Assembly (NCBI GenBank): GCA_964398215.1
Contig: CAYNNP010000042.1
Span: 1 to 34,242, forward strand
Length of the DNA stretch: 34,242 nt
Source: CAYNNP01 sp964398215
GTDB lineage: Bacteria; Planctomycetota; Planctomycetia; Pirellulales; Pirellulaceae
Direction of reading: 5' to 3'
How positions within the stretch are numbered: the stretch's first letter is position 1; each line of letters begins with the position of its first letter. The notes under the pieces are model-generated. The model ran no database searches, was not told where the DNA came from, and saw only the letters and a program-made list of their open reading frames with translations. Position numbers and translations under genes: made by a program. Shown here one piece after another: positions 7,435 to 17,000 of this stretch.

Positions 7435-7470
7435 TGGTTGTACGGATGTGAGTCATCCCAAACACAACCA
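7435..7470 (+). other. Two-part stem-loop between rpsQ and rplN
   Basis: TGGTTGT (7435-7441) pairs with ACAACCA (7464-7470). Inside this, GGATG (7444-7448) pairs with CATCC (7454-7458) around the loop TGAGT. The hairpin fills the middle of the 89-nt rpsQ-rplN gap, 33 nt before the rplN start. It could act as an attenuator, processing site or protein-binding site. No T-run follows it, so simple intrinsic termination is unlikely. Confidence 0.4.
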
Positions 7471-7503
7471 GCGGTCCTCAACGCAAATCGAATTTGACCA
7501 GAC

Positions 7504-7872
7504 ATGATTCAACAAGAAACAAGACTAAATGTTGCCGACAACACCGGTGCACGCGAAGTGATGTGCATCAAGGTGCTAGGCGGTAGCCGTCGACGATTCG
7601 CTGGCCTGGGTGACGTCATCGTGTGTAGCGTCAAAAGCGTCATTCCCGGTAGCGACATCAAGAAAAAATCGATTGTTCGGGCGGTGATCGTTCGGACAAA
7701 ACAACCAACACGTCGAACTGATGGCAGCTACATCAAGTTTGACAGTAACGCGGTTGTATTGATCGACAAAGACAAGGGTCCCCGCGGGACACGTATTTTT
7801 GGAGCGGTTGCGCGTGAACTGCGTGAGCGTAGCTTCATGAAGATTGTTAGCTTGGCCAACGAAGTGGTTTGA
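7504..7872 (+). CDS. rplN: 50S ribosomal protein L14
   Basis: The 122-residue product, the exact usual L14 length, begins MIQQETRLNVADNTGAREV and carries CIKVLGGSRRRFAGLGDVI and the C-terminal RIFGAVARELRE. L14 contacts the 30S subunit in bridges B5 and B8. It is the first gene of the spc-type half of the cluster. Confidence 0.97.
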   Translation: MIQQETRLNVADNTGAREVMCIKVLGGSRRRFAGLGDVIVCSVKSVIPGSDIKKKSIVRAVIVRTKQPTRRTDGSYIKFDSNAVVLIDKDKGPRGTRIFGAVARELRERSFMKIVSLANEVV

Positions 7873-7924
7873 GCTGAGTTAGAAACGTACAAGAACATTT
7901 TTTGATTGAATTGGAAACACAGAC

Positions 7925-8275
7925 ATGTTGTTCCGTGTAGATGACGAAGTTCAGGTGATCACAGGCGCTTCCAAAGAGCACCGTGGTAAGATCCTGACGA
8001 TCGATCGTAAGAAAAACAAAGTCGTCGTAGAGGGTGCTGCAAAAGTCTGGAAGCACGTTCGACGCAGCCAAAAGAACCCGCAGGGTGGTCGTTTGAGCAA
8101 GGAAATGCCAATCGACGCCAGCAACGTTATGTTGGTCGATCCTCAGTCGGGCGAACCGACAAAGATTGGCGTTCGCTTCAAGGAAGACGGCAGCAAGGAG
8201 CGTTTCGCAAAGAAGAGTGGCACGAGTTTGGGAGTCATTGCTCCGCCACGAACTCAGTACGCGACCAAGAAGTAG
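7925..8275 (+). CDS. rplX: 50S ribosomal protein L24
   Basis: The 116-residue product has an N-terminal KOW motif (DEVQVITGASKEHRGKI, residues about 5-21) followed by VVVEGAAKVWKHVRRSQKNP and a short beta domain (SNVMLVDPQSGEPTKIG). L24 starts 50S assembly by binding the 5' domain of 23S rRNA. It lies 52 nt after rplN in standard order. Confidence 0.96.
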   Translation: MLFRVDDEVQVITGASKEHRGKILTIDRKKNKVVVEGAAKVWKHVRRSQKNPQGGRLSKEMPIDASNVMLVDPQSGEPTKIGVRFKEDGSKERFAKKSGTSLGVIAPPRTQYATKK

Positions 8276-8325
8276 TCGCTAGATCGACTAGACAATAAAC
8301 AACACCGCACATTTGTTGCATAAAG

Positions 8326-8901
8326 ATGTCAGACACAAAACCACGACTGCAAGCCGCTTACGAAGAACGCGTTCGCGACGCTCTCAAGGAAAAACACAAC
8401 TACACCAATTTACACCAGATCCCACGTGTTGAAAAAATCACAATCAACATGGGCGTTGGTTCGGCAATTGGCGACAAGAAACTTTTGGACATCGCTTACG
8501 AGGCGTTGACCGAAATCAGTGGTCAAAAGCCAGTGATAACGATCGCTCGAAAATCGATTGCTGGATTTCGCTTGCGTGAAGGTGTGCCAATTGGTTGCAA
8601 AGTCACCTTGCGGCGTCAGCGAATGTACGAGTTCTTGGACCGATTGGTATCAATCGTGCTTCCACGGGTTCGTGACTTTCGTGGGATCAGTCGTAAAGCG
8701 TTTGACGGAAACGGGAATTACACACTTGGTTTAACTGAGCAATTGGTTTTCCCAGAGTTGAACCCTGATAAATACACTCGTCCTCAGGGAATGAACATCA
8801 CCATCGTAACATCAGCAAATGACAACGAATCTGGTCGTGATTTGCTGGAGTTGTTGGGGATGCCTTTCCAACATGACAAGAAAAAGACGGACGCTGCGTA
8901 A
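8326..8901 (+). CDS. rplE: 50S ribosomal protein L5
   Basis: The 191-residue product has the L5 segments HQIPRVEKITINMGVG, SGQKPVITIARKSIAGFRLREG, GCKVTLRRQRMYEFLDRL and RDFRGISRKAFDGNGNY. It belongs to the central protuberance and helps load 5S rRNA together with L18. The length is slightly above the ~180 of other bacteria owing to short extensions at both ends. Confidence 0.97.
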   Translation: MSDTKPRLQAAYEERVRDALKEKHNYTNLHQIPRVEKITINMGVGSAIGDKKLLDIAYEALTEISGQKPVITIARKSIAGFRLREGVPIGCKVTLRRQRMYEFLDRLVSIVLPRVRDFRGISRKAFDGNGNYTLGLTEQLVFPELNPDKYTRPQGMNITIVTSANDNESGRDLLELLGMPFQHDKKKTDAA

Positions 8902-8971
8902 GCTCGTAGCTTGAATTTTGAATCGAAATAGTTGAATAGTTTTATTCGCCATACCAACTGAAAGATGCCCA

Positions 8972-9157
8972 GTGGCAAGCAAATCAAAAATCGCCAAGGC
9001 AAACCGGACGCCGAAGTTTAGTTCTCGACGCGAGAACAGATGCAAGTTTTGTGGTCGACCACGGTCGGTCTACCGCAAATTTGGACTGTGTCGTATTTGC
9101 TTTCGAGAGAATGCAAATAAAGGACTCATTCCAGGTGTACGTAAGGCTAGTTGGTAA
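8972..9157 (+). CDS. rpsN: 30S ribosomal protein S14, zinc-binding (type Z)
   Basis: The 61-residue short form carries four zinc ligands as C24-x2-C27 and C40-x2-C43 (CKFCGRP ... GLCRICFRE), ending GVRKASW as in type Z S14 proteins. The long zinc-free form lacks these cysteines. The start is GTG at 8972, since no ATG lies in frame before the conserved part. It is followed by rpsH after 21 bases. Confidence 0.96.
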   Translation: MASKSKIAKANRTPKFSSRRENRCKFCGRPRSVYRKFGLCRICFRENANKGLIPGVRKASW

Positions 9158-9178
9158 CAAAAAGCGGACGACAATACC

Positions 9179-9574
9179 ATGATGACAGACCCCATTGCCG
9201 ACATGCTTACCCGCATCCGAAACGCAGTTCGCGTGGAACGCCGGTTCGTGGATATTCCATCCAGCCGCGTGAAGCAAGGAATTGCAGATGTTCTTAAGCG
9301 TGAAGGATTTATCTGGGATTGGAAGATCGTTGAAGAGCAACCTGTAAATCAGTTGCGCCTAGAGCTGAAGTACGGCCCTAACGGTGAACGAGTTATTCAG
9401 AGCATTCAACGCACCAGTAAACCAGGTCGACGAATATATTCACGTAGCAAAGAACTGAAACCTGTTTTGGGTGGCTTGGGCATTCAAATCATCAGTTCCA
9501 GCAAAGGCGTGATCAGTGATCGAGAAGCTCGTCGCGACAAAGTTGGCGGCGAAGTGTTGTGTGAAGTGGCATAA
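9179..9574 (+). CDS. rpsH: 30S ribosomal protein S8
   Basis: The 131-residue product begins MMTDPIADMLTRIRNAVRV and ends with the S8 motif SSSKGVISDREARR followed by GGEVLCEVA. S8 binds helix 21 of 16S rRNA and in enterobacteria represses the spc operon. Two adjacent ATGs (9179 and 9182) are possible starts; the second gives the family-typical MTDPIADM. Confidence 0.97.
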   Translation: MMTDPIADMLTRIRNAVRVERRFVDIPSSRVKQGIADVLKREGFIWDWKIVEEQPVNQLRLELKYGPNGERVIQSIQRTSKPGRRIYSRSKELKPVLGGLGIQIISSSKGVISDREARRDKVGGEVLCEVA

Positions 9575-9632
9575 TTTGTTTTTGCCTTTTCAAGCAGATC
9601 AACGCGAAACATTTTAAATAGCAAGAATTGTT

Positions 9633-10172
9633 ATGAGTCGGATCGGAAGAAAACCAATTCCCATCACCAGCGGCGCGAAGCTGTCGTTGGATGGGCGAAA
9701 GATCAACGTAGAAGGTCCCAAAGGGAAGCTTTCGTACGAGCATCGTCCTGAGATCGAGGTCGAAGTTTCGGGTGAGGAAGTTCTCGTTAAGCGACATAGT
9801 GATGAGCGTACGTCGCGAGAATTGCACGGTTTAACCCGGGCACTGATTGCCAATATGATCGAAGGCGTTGTGAACGGTTATGAGCGAAAGCTTGAAATCG
9901 TCGGCGTTGGATATCTGGCTAGCATTTCTGGCGATACTTTGCAGCTTCGTGTTGGATTTGCCAACGAGTTGCACCAAAAGATCCCCAAAGAGTTGAACGT
10001 TTCATGCCCTGATCAAACGCACATCGTTGTTCAAGGCTGTGACAAGCAAATGGTCACACAATTTGCTGCCGAAGTCAGAGCATTGCGGAAACCTGAGCCT
10101 TATAAGGGCAAGGGAATCCGGTACCAGGGCGAACACGTTAAAATCAAGCCTGGTAAAGCAGCAACTAAGTAG
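9633..10172 (+). CDS. rplF: 50S ribosomal protein L6
   Basis: The 179-residue product, of normal length, begins MSRIGRKPIPI and consists of the two related L6 folds. The C-terminal one carries the conserved PEPYKGKGIRYQGE. L6 sits near the GTPase centre by the sarcin-ricin loop. A 112-nt gap follows before rplR, with no clear signal in it. Confidence 0.97.
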   Translation: MSRIGRKPIPITSGAKLSLDGRKINVEGPKGKLSYEHRPEIEVEVSGEEVLVKRHSDERTSRELHGLTRALIANMIEGVVNGYERKLEIVGVGYLASISGDTLQLRVGFANELHQKIPKELNVSCPDQTHIVVQGCDKQMVTQFAAEVRALRKPEPYKGKGIRYQGEHVKIKPGKAATK

Positions 10173-10284
10173 TAGTCGTAGCAGAACAATGGTTGGTCGC
10201 GAGAAAAGTTTTCGAGCTGGCCACCAAGAACAACGAATTGTCCGCGAATTTTATTTCGTGGCACCGTAAAGAACGGTTATTGAG

Positions 10285-10656
10285 ATGGACAAGAACAAGA
10301 AAAGTCAAAAGCAGCGTAAGCGACGTCGTAATCACGTTCGCAATAAATTGCGTGGCTCTGCAGAACAGCCTCGCCTGAGCGTTCAACGATCGCTGAAGCA
10401 TTTTGCTTGTCAGGTGATTGATGATTCGGCAGGCAAGACATTGGCCTCAGCCAGCACACGCGACAAAGATGTCCGTGCGAAGTTCAAGGACGCTGGTGGT
10501 AACTGCGATGCGGCCGCCGCGATCGGTAAGTTGATTGCCGAGAAAGCGAGTTCAGCGGGTATCAAAACTGTGCGTTTGGACCGCGGACACAATAAGTATC
10601 ATGGTCGTGTCAAGGCGTTTGCCGAAGCGGCCCGCGAAGCCGGACTCGAGTTTTAA
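10285..10656 (+). CDS. rplR: 50S ribosomal protein L18
   Basis: The 123-residue product opens with a basic tail (MDKNKKSQKQRKRRRNHVR) and has RLSVQRSLKHFACQVID, TLASASTRDKD and the ending DRGHNKYHGRVKAFAEAAREAGL typical of L18. It binds 5S rRNA in the central protuberance with L5. Confidence 0.96.
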   Translation: MDKNKKSQKQRKRRRNHVRNKLRGSAEQPRLSVQRSLKHFACQVIDDSAGKTLASASTRDKDVRAKFKDAGGNCDAAAAIGKLIAEKASSAGIKTVRLDRGHNKYHGRVKAFAEAAREAGLEF

Positions 10657-10694
10657 AAACAACACACAGCAACCTCTGAATCGAGGATAGAACG

Positions 10695-11252
10695 ATTAGT
10701 AACTCAGGTAACAAACGTGACGGTGGCGGCGGTGGTCGCAAACGTAGAGGCCCCAAAGAAGAGCCAGCATTGGCAGAGGGGTTGATTGATCGCGTGGTCA
10801 AGATCAAACGTTGTGCAGCGGTTGTGAAAGGTGGTCGGCGATTTAGTTTTGCTGCCATGGTTGTTGTCGGTGACGGCAGCGGCAAATGCGGATGGGGCTA
10901 CGGCAAGGCCAACGAAGTTCCTCCAAGTGTACAGAAAGCTCAGAAGCAAGCTTCGCGTTCAATGATCGATGTTCCGATCGTTGAAGGTTCCATTCCTCAT
11001 CAGGTTTGGGGACATTACGGAGCCGCTAAGGTCCTGTTGGTACCGGCGGGTGCTGGTACTGGTATCATCGCGGGCCAAGCAGTCCGTGCTGTTTGTGAAG
11101 CAGCTGGGATTAACGATATTTTGACGAAGTCCTATGGGACGAACAATCCAGTAACACTGGTCAAAGCGACCGTTGATGCTTTGTCACGCCTACGAACACG
11201 CGAGCAAGTTGCCGCGCTTCGTGGCCTGACTCCCGAAGAATTGACCGTTTGA
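10695..11252 (+). CDS. rpsE: 30S ribosomal protein S5 with apparent ATT start
   Basis: The core shows VVKGGRRFSFAAMVVVGDG, GYGKANEVPPSVQKA, VPAGAGTGIIAGQAVRAV and DILTKSYGTNNP, all S5 signatures, ending at 11252. S5 is on the 30S solvent side and affects fidelity. The frame is open upstream to a TGA at 10677 but holds no ATG or GTG before the core. The upstream codons encode a basic Gly-rich tail (SNSGNKRDGGGGGRKRRG) of a kind common on S5 proteins, then EEPALAEGLIDRVVKIKR. ATT at 10695 has a GAGG (10683-10686) eight bases before it, so I take it as the start (185 residues). A TTG at 10770 would give a 160-residue core without the tail. A base error in an original ATG would look the same. Confidence 0.93.
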   Translation: MSNSGNKRDGGGGGRKRRGPKEEPALAEGLIDRVVKIKRCAAVVKGGRRFSFAAMVVVGDGSGKCGWGYGKANEVPPSVQKAQKQASRSMIDVPIVEGSIPHQVWGHYGAAKVLLVPAGAGTGIIAGQAVRAVCEAAGINDILTKSYGTNNPVTLVKATVDALSRLRTREQVAALRGLTPEELTV

Positions 11253-11293
11253 TCGGCTAACGAAGAAACAAGATTGCAGGAAAAGGTTTTCAG

Positions 11294-11794
11294 ATGAACC
11301 TGAACGATGTACACCGCGGAATCACCAAGTACCGAAAGCGCAAGCGGATCGGTCGTGGTGTCGGTAGTGGCTATGGGAAAACTTCTGGTCGTGGCCATAA
11401 CGGTCACAAGAGCCGAAGTGGATATAGCCGCAAGCCAAACTTTCAAGGTGGTGCGATGCCGATGTTTCGGCGCGTGCCTAAACGCGGCTTCAACAACCGT
11501 TGGTCTGTCACCGTGTTTGCCGTAAACGTTGGCAAACTTAACGAACGGTTTGAAGACGGCGCTGAAGTGACACTTGAGTCAATGGCGGCCAAGGATGTTG
11601 CGAAAGGACGTTTTGACGAAGTCAAGATTTTGGGCGATGGCGAGTTGACAAAAAAGTTGACCGTTAACGCTCACCGGTTCAGCAAGAGTGCTGAAGAAAA
11701 GATCACGAAGGCGGGCGGAACCGTCAACAAGATTGCTCCGAAACGTACTCCGGCTGAACGTGTCGCAGCGTTGAAAGAGTCCAAGAGCAAGTAG
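11294..11794 (+). CDS. rplO: 50S ribosomal protein L15
   Basis: The 166-residue product has the unstructured N-terminal arm of L15 (RKRKRIGRGVGSGYGKTSGR, then GHNGHKSRSG) and the C-terminal globular part with HRFSKSAEEKITKAGGTV. It follows rpsE by only 41 nt, so rpmD (L30), which usually lies between them, is absent here. The C-terminal end is extended by about 20 Lys-rich residues. Confidence 0.96.
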   Translation: MNLNDVHRGITKYRKRKRIGRGVGSGYGKTSGRGHNGHKSRSGYSRKPNFQGGAMPMFRRVPKRGFNNRWSVTVFAVNVGKLNERFEDGAEVTLESMAAKDVAKGRFDEVKILGDGELTKKLTVNAHRFSKSAEEKITKAGGTVNKIAPKRTPAERVAALKESKSK

Positions 11795-11943
11795 TCAAAC
11801 GGTTTGCGACTTTGTCGCTGCTCAAGATGCGGCCTCGGTCGCAACGACATAGCAACTGAGGCACGATGCCTAGTTTGGAGTTTGGTTCAGTAGCCAAGGT
11901 TGCTATCGCGTAGGCGGCGCTGAAGCGATAAACTGCACCATAA

Positions 11944-11959
11944 GCGAATCGAAATTCGC
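11944..11959 (+). other. Stem-loop ahead of secY
   Basis: GCGAAT, loop CGAA, ATTCGC form a perfect 6-bp stem 31 nt before the secY start. The 196-nt rplO-secY gap also contains AGGCA-CGA-TGCCT (11859-11871) and a TATCGC/GCGATA pair, but no gene. The long structured gap could hold an attenuator or a separate signal for secY-adk. Confidence 0.35.
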
Positions 11960-11990
11960 GAACCTCAATAAATTGACGGAATAACGTCAC

Positions 11991-13388
11991 ATGTTTGAAA
12001 AGCTTCGGATCATTTGGTCGATTCCCGAACTACGCAAAAAATGCTTGCTGACCCTTGGTTTGCTTGCTGTTTATCGCATTGGATTTCACATTCCGCTGCC
12101 GATGATCGCAACCAATCTGGGAGAAGGCAGTGAGGCTGCTGCGAACTTCTTTGAAAAGGTCAGCGTCTTTGCGGCAAGCGATCTTCGTCAGGCCACCATC
12201 TTTGGCCTGGGAATCATGCCCTACATTTCGGCATCGATTATCTTTCAGTTACTTGGCAGCGTTTATAAGCCGCTAGAAGAACTGAAGAAAGAAGGCGAGG
12301 CCGGCCGTAAAAAACTGAATGAATACACACGCTACTTGACCGTCGCGATTTGCATTGTGCAGAGCTATATGTATCTGCGATTCATGCTGATGAGCGGAGG
12401 AAGTGGTGGTTTTGGAAATATTAACCCAAGCTTCTTGAACGATGACGGCACTGGCCTTTTTTGGGGCTGGCAGATTGTAGCCGTCCTGGTGATGACCTGT
12501 GGAACTGTGTTCCTGATGTGGCTTGGTGAACAGATTGATGAATACGGGATTGGCAATGGGATCAGTCTATTGATCATGGCTGGGATTCTTGCCCAGATGC
12601 CGGTTGCGTTGTACGAGTTGGTCTTGGGGATGAAGCCCGAATTGACCGGACTTCAAAAGGGTCAGACGGGGATAGAAACGGTCATCTTGCTGGTGCTTTT
12701 GTTTGTGGTCGTCGTGTTTGGGATTGTGTTTATCACGCTTGGTCAGCGCAAAATCCCTACGCAGTCGGCTAAGTTCACCCGTGGCCGTCGTGTTTACGGT
12801 GGAACGCGGCAGCACTTGCCGCTACGAATCAATCAAGCTGGCGTGATGCCAATCATCTTTGCAAGTAGTTTGCTGATGATTCCTGGTGTCGCCATGGGAT
12901 TCATGGCTGGCATGTTTGAATCCGGCGGAACGATGTTCAAAGCGTTCAACTTGATTAGTTTGACGATGAGCGATCAAACGTCGTACTTCTTTAATCTCTT
13001 GTACGTCGCGTTGATCTTCTTCTTCTGTTACTTCTGGACAGCGATTACGTTCAACCCGAAAGAAATGTCAGATAACCTTCGAGACAGTGGTACGTTCATT
13101 CCAGGCTATCGGCCAGGAAAGCGAACAACGGACTACTTAGAAAAGGTGATGGTCCGCATCACGTATGTTGGTGCAGCGTTCCTTTCCTTGGTCGCAATCG
13201 TGCCAACGATCATTTACGGTTCGCTGGGTGTGCCGTTCTCGATCGCAAGCTTCTATGGTGGTACAGGCCTGTTGATTGGTGTGAGTGTTGCATTTGACTT
13301 GGTTCAGAAAATTGACAGTCACCTTGTGATGCGAAACTATCGCGGACTGCTAGAAGGTGCTGGCGGCGGTGTCTCACCGGTAGTCTGA
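11991..13388 (+). CDS. secY: Protein translocase subunit SecY
   Basis: The 465-residue polytopic membrane protein has the pattern of ten transmembrane helices expected for the SecYEG channel. Signatures include the N-terminal LLTLGLLAVYRIGFHIPLP, GIMPYISASIIFQLL in the plug/TM2 region, the loop SAKFTRGRRVYGGTRQHLPL and the C-terminal SHLVMRNYRGLL. The length is slightly above E. coli SecY. It follows rplO as in most spc operons, after a structured 196-nt gap. Confidence 0.97.
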   Translation: MFEKLRIIWSIPELRKKCLLTLGLLAVYRIGFHIPLPMIATNLGEGSEAAANFFEKVSVFAASDLRQATIFGLGIMPYISASIIFQLLGSVYKPLEELKKEGEAGRKKLNEYTRYLTVAICIVQSYMYLRFMLMSGGSGGFGNINPSFLNDDGTGLFWGWQIVAVLVMTCGTVFLMWLGEQIDEYGIGNGISLLIMAGILAQMPVALYELVLGMKPELTGLQKGQTGIETVILLVLLFVVVVFGIVFITLGQRKIPTQSAKFTRGRRVYGGTRQHLPLRINQAGVMPIIFASSLLMIPGVAMGFMAGMFESGGTMFKAFNLISLTMSDQTSYFFNLLYVALIFFFCYFWTAITFNPKEMSDNLRDSGTFIPGYRPGKRTTDYLEKVMVRITYVGAAFLSLVAIVPTIIYGSLGVPFSIASFYGGTGLLIGVSVAFDLVQKIDSHLVMRNYRGLLEGAGGGVSPVV

Positions 13389-13412
13389 TTGGACCAGTAA
13401 TTGAAAGGGCGG

Positions 13413-13982
13413 ATGATGCATATCGTATTCATCGGTCCGCCCGGTGCAGGCAAAGGAACGCAGTGCCGGCGGCTTTCTCAGTGGTTGAAAATTCCTCACC
13501 TTTCAACAGGTGAGATCCTTCGTGACACTCGTGAAAACACGTCACTTGGAAAGGTCATTTCGAGCTACATCGATAGTGGCCAGCTAGTGCCAGATTACAT
13601 GGTGATGCGCCTGGTGACCAAGCAGCTAGAGTCGGATCCGAAAGCGGAGCAAGGCTGTCTGTTTGACGGATTTCCGCGAACAGTCGTGCAGGTCGATTTG
13701 CTGGATGAATATTTGGCAAAGCAAAATCAGTCGATTGACTTGGTGCTTTCGCTTGAAGTCCACGAAGACATTTTGATGGGCCGATTGATGGAGCGTGCTG
13801 AGACGGAGAACCGAAAGGATGACCATGAAGACGCCATTCGAGCTCGGTTTGAGATCTTTCGATCCCTAAGTGCACCGATCATTCAGCGATATGCCCAACG
13901 TGGGATCGTGCGACAGATTGATGGTGCTCAGCCTCCTGACGCCGTGTTCGCTGCGATTAGTGCAGAATTGCAGTCGAATTAG
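13413..13982 (+). CDS. adk: Adenylate kinase, short-lid form
   Basis: Catalyses ATP + AMP = 2 ADP. The P-loop GPPGAGKGT lies at residues 8-16, followed by PHLSTGEILRDT for AMP binding and CLFDGFPRT. The lid region (RLMERAETENRKDDHEDAIRAR) is short and has no zinc cysteines. The 189-residue length fits the short form. I chose ATG 13413 (second ATG at 13416), preceded by AAAGGGCGG; a TTG at 13401 would add four residues. It follows secY by 24 nt and closes the cluster. Confidence 0.95.
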   Translation: MMHIVFIGPPGAGKGTQCRRLSQWLKIPHLSTGEILRDTRENTSLGKVISSYIDSGQLVPDYMVMRLVTKQLESDPKAEQGCLFDGFPRTVVQVDLLDEYLAKQNQSIDLVLSLEVHEDILMGRLMERAETENRKDDHEDAIRARFEIFRSLSAPIIQRYAQRGIVRQIDGAQPPDAVFAAISAELQSN

Positions 13983-14048
13983 TGAGAATTGGTTTGTCGA
14001 TGCTGATCCAATGACGACACCTCGGCGGCTGGCTCTTACAATATAAGT

Positions 14049-14064
14049 GTGTGCGACTGCACAC
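14049..14064 (+). other. Stem-loop between adk and the propeller gene
   Basis: GTGTGC, loop GACT, GCACAC form a perfect 6-bp stem in the 116-nt gap after adk, 34 nt ahead of the next start. TACAAT (14037-14042) just before it resembles a -10 box, but no good -35 lies at the right spacing. No T-run follows, so this is not a clear terminator. Confidence 0.3.
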
Positions 14065-14098
14065 CATCGTGCCCTTGCCGTTCTAAGCAGGATTCATT

Positions 14099-17000
14099 GT
14101 GAGTTGTTTGTATCGCCTTTCTTGTTTTGTTGTTTTGTGTTCGTTGCTTCCACTGGCAGCCAACGCCCAAGTAGTCAATGGATCTCGTGGGGGCGCCTTC
14201 ATCGAAGCGCCTCGATATATCGAGCAAGAACTGCGCGATGCCGAGGAGTCCATTGAAAAGAAAGAGTACAGCGATGCAGTTGTTCGGCTGGGCAACCTGC
14301 TGCAGCGCGAGATGAATGAAGCTCGCGATGCTGATCTTGCTGGACAAGATTTTTTTCTGATCGAGTCAGGTAACTCAAATTCGTTTTTGCAGTCCAAGAG
14401 TTTTCTTAGTCATGCTCGGAAAATGCTCGGCGAGCTACCGCCATCGGCGTTGGATACTTATGAGTTGCAGTTCGGTGCACTTGCACAGCGAATGTTGACC
14501 GAAGCTTCGGCGAATCGGGACTGGGAAACACTTCAGACCGTCCGGCGTAAATTCTTTCATACGAAAGCAGGTTATGAAGCGTCATTGATTTTGGCGCAGC
14601 GCGAAATTTTGGAAGGGCATCCATTGAGTGCATCGCTTTTGCTGGATGCAATCGTTGAATGCCCTCGAGCAGTCAATCATCTAGGTCCGAGCGTCAAGTT
14701 GCTTCACGCAACCGCGTCTCATTTGTCCGAGCGCGACATCAGGGAGTTTGCGTTAGATGGTGGCGGAATCGTCAATGTGGGGTCAAAGAAAGTGGAATGG
14801 CCTGCAAAGGACCAAGCCATGATATGGATTGAGGATCATTACGACATCATTGAGAGTCGCGATGTTACTGAATCCGCGGCATACGCTTTCTTGGGCGCTT
14901 CGGCCAATCGAAATGGTGTCAGTAGCGGACAAATGCCTTTGTCAAAACCTCAATGGATGGTTCCAACATTTTCGACTGATTCAGAGATGCGCATGATTTC
15001 GGAATTGGAACGCGAGCTTTCAGCATCCGGCAAACTACCCGCACCTAGCTTGTGTCCGATTCGCGTTGGTGACCATTTGATTATGCGAACGCCAGATTTG
15101 TTGTATGGCATCGACTACAAAACGGGGCTGCGCGTTTGGAATTATCCGTGGGGAACGACCAACGGCGAAGAGGTAGAGAACAGCACAGCAGCAAGTGGTT
15201 CACGTACGGTTGAAGACAAAGGGCCCAAGCAACTGTTGATGCAGCGAATTTGGAATGATATTCCTTTCGGGCAAATTTCGAGCGATGGCGAGCGTGTTTA
15301 CATGATCGATGATCTGTCTCCCATTAACTACGTAAGGACCAACCCTGCTCTGTTCGGGCGAGTTGCGAAACCAACAGGCGAACGTGGTAACACACTTTCG
15401 GCTTTTGAATTGGCCACTGAGGGAAAGCTTCAATGGGAACAAGGCCAAGGTAGCGATCAAGCATCTTTGTTGGCGGACGCGTTCTTCCTGGGACCTCCGT
15501 TGCCTTTGGATGGCCGGTTGTATGCGTTAGTAGAAATGTCGGGAGGTGATATTAGCGTCGTGTGCTTGGATCCAGTTTCCGGCGACGAGCTATGGCGGCA
15601 GCAGTTGATCGCAGTTGAATCTGGTGGAATAGGAGTCGACCCAATTCGCCGCATCGCCGGTGCCACGCCGACCTACCATGAAGGCGTTTTGATTTGCCCG
15701 ACGGGTGCAGGAGCAACTGTCGCAATTGATCTTGCTGATCGCACATTGCGTTGGGGCATGCGTTACGCAACAAAGTCGACTGTCAGAAACTACAACTCAC
15801 GAGCTCCGAAAGACCCAGCCACTTTTCTTGATCGATGGCATTCGGGCAACGCAATTGCATATGAAAAATCCGTATTGGTGACTTCGATTGAAGCAGACAA
15901 ACTGTTTTGCTTTGACCTTTTGACAGGCGAAGCAAAATTCCGAAACATGTCACGTGTTCAATGGCGGTACGTGGCTGGCGCGCGTGATGGCAAGTTTCTG
16001 TTGGTCGGTAATCGACGAATTGCTTGCTACGATGTGGAGACAGGTACCAGAGCATGGGATTTAGCCGCCAACTCATTGCCCTCTGGCAGTCAAATCGTTG
16101 GACGCGGCGTGTTTGGGGAGGATGGATACTATGTCCCCACAAGCGACAACGTGATTTTGAAAGTATCGCTTGACGATGGCAACGTCGTGTCGCGTCGCAA
16201 GACACAATTTCCGCTTGGCAATCTGATCGCAGTTGGTGGCGATATCATTTCGCAAAGTCCAACTATGCTCTCTTGCGCGCTGGGTGAAGTGGACTTGGAG
16301 CCGCGGGTCAACGAGGCGTTGATGAAAAACCCGAATGATGTGGACAACATGGTTCGAAAAGCGCAATTGTTGATGCAACGAAACTCCCGCGAAGAAGCAA
16401 TGAAATTGTTGGATCGCGCTTGGGAGCTTCGCCCTGGTGATGACGAAGTCCGTGATCTAAGTATTGAAGCGATGCTCGCCACGCTACGAGAGGCAAAGAG
16501 CGCCGACCCAGGCTTAATCAAGCGTTTGGATGAAGCGATTCAGACCTCGGAAAAGCGAGCGGAGCTTTTAGGTCTACAGATCAGTGACGCGATCCAACGC
16601 AAACAGCATGACCAAGCAATCGATCACATCCTGCGGCTTAGCAACCTTTCGATCAACGATCCTGATGTCACGATTCCCGCCAATCGACTGACGAGTGACA
16701 ACTCGCGTGATTTCTCTTTGGACTCTTGGATTACGGCACGTGTTCAAGACGTTTGGGATGCCTGTGATGATGACCAGAAACAAACTTTTGTAGAACGTGT
16801 TGCTGAAATCCAGAAAAAACGAATCGGTGACGGGACATCGATACTGACACGAATTGTCAAACAGTTTGAGCCGCTGGATACAGCAGATTTGATCGATGAA
16901 TTGGTAGACCGCCTGAAAGGTGAAAACAGAGTCGCTGAGCTTGAACGTATTGCAATTGGTTCAAATTCGATTGAAAACATCAAGAGCTTTGACGCATCGC

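Noticed and set aside
10190..10269. 26-codon micro-ORF (starting MVGREKSFRAG) between rplF and rplR
   Set aside because: No Shine-Dalgarno and no resemblance to a known small ribosomal protein; the length is expected by chance in a 112-nt gap.
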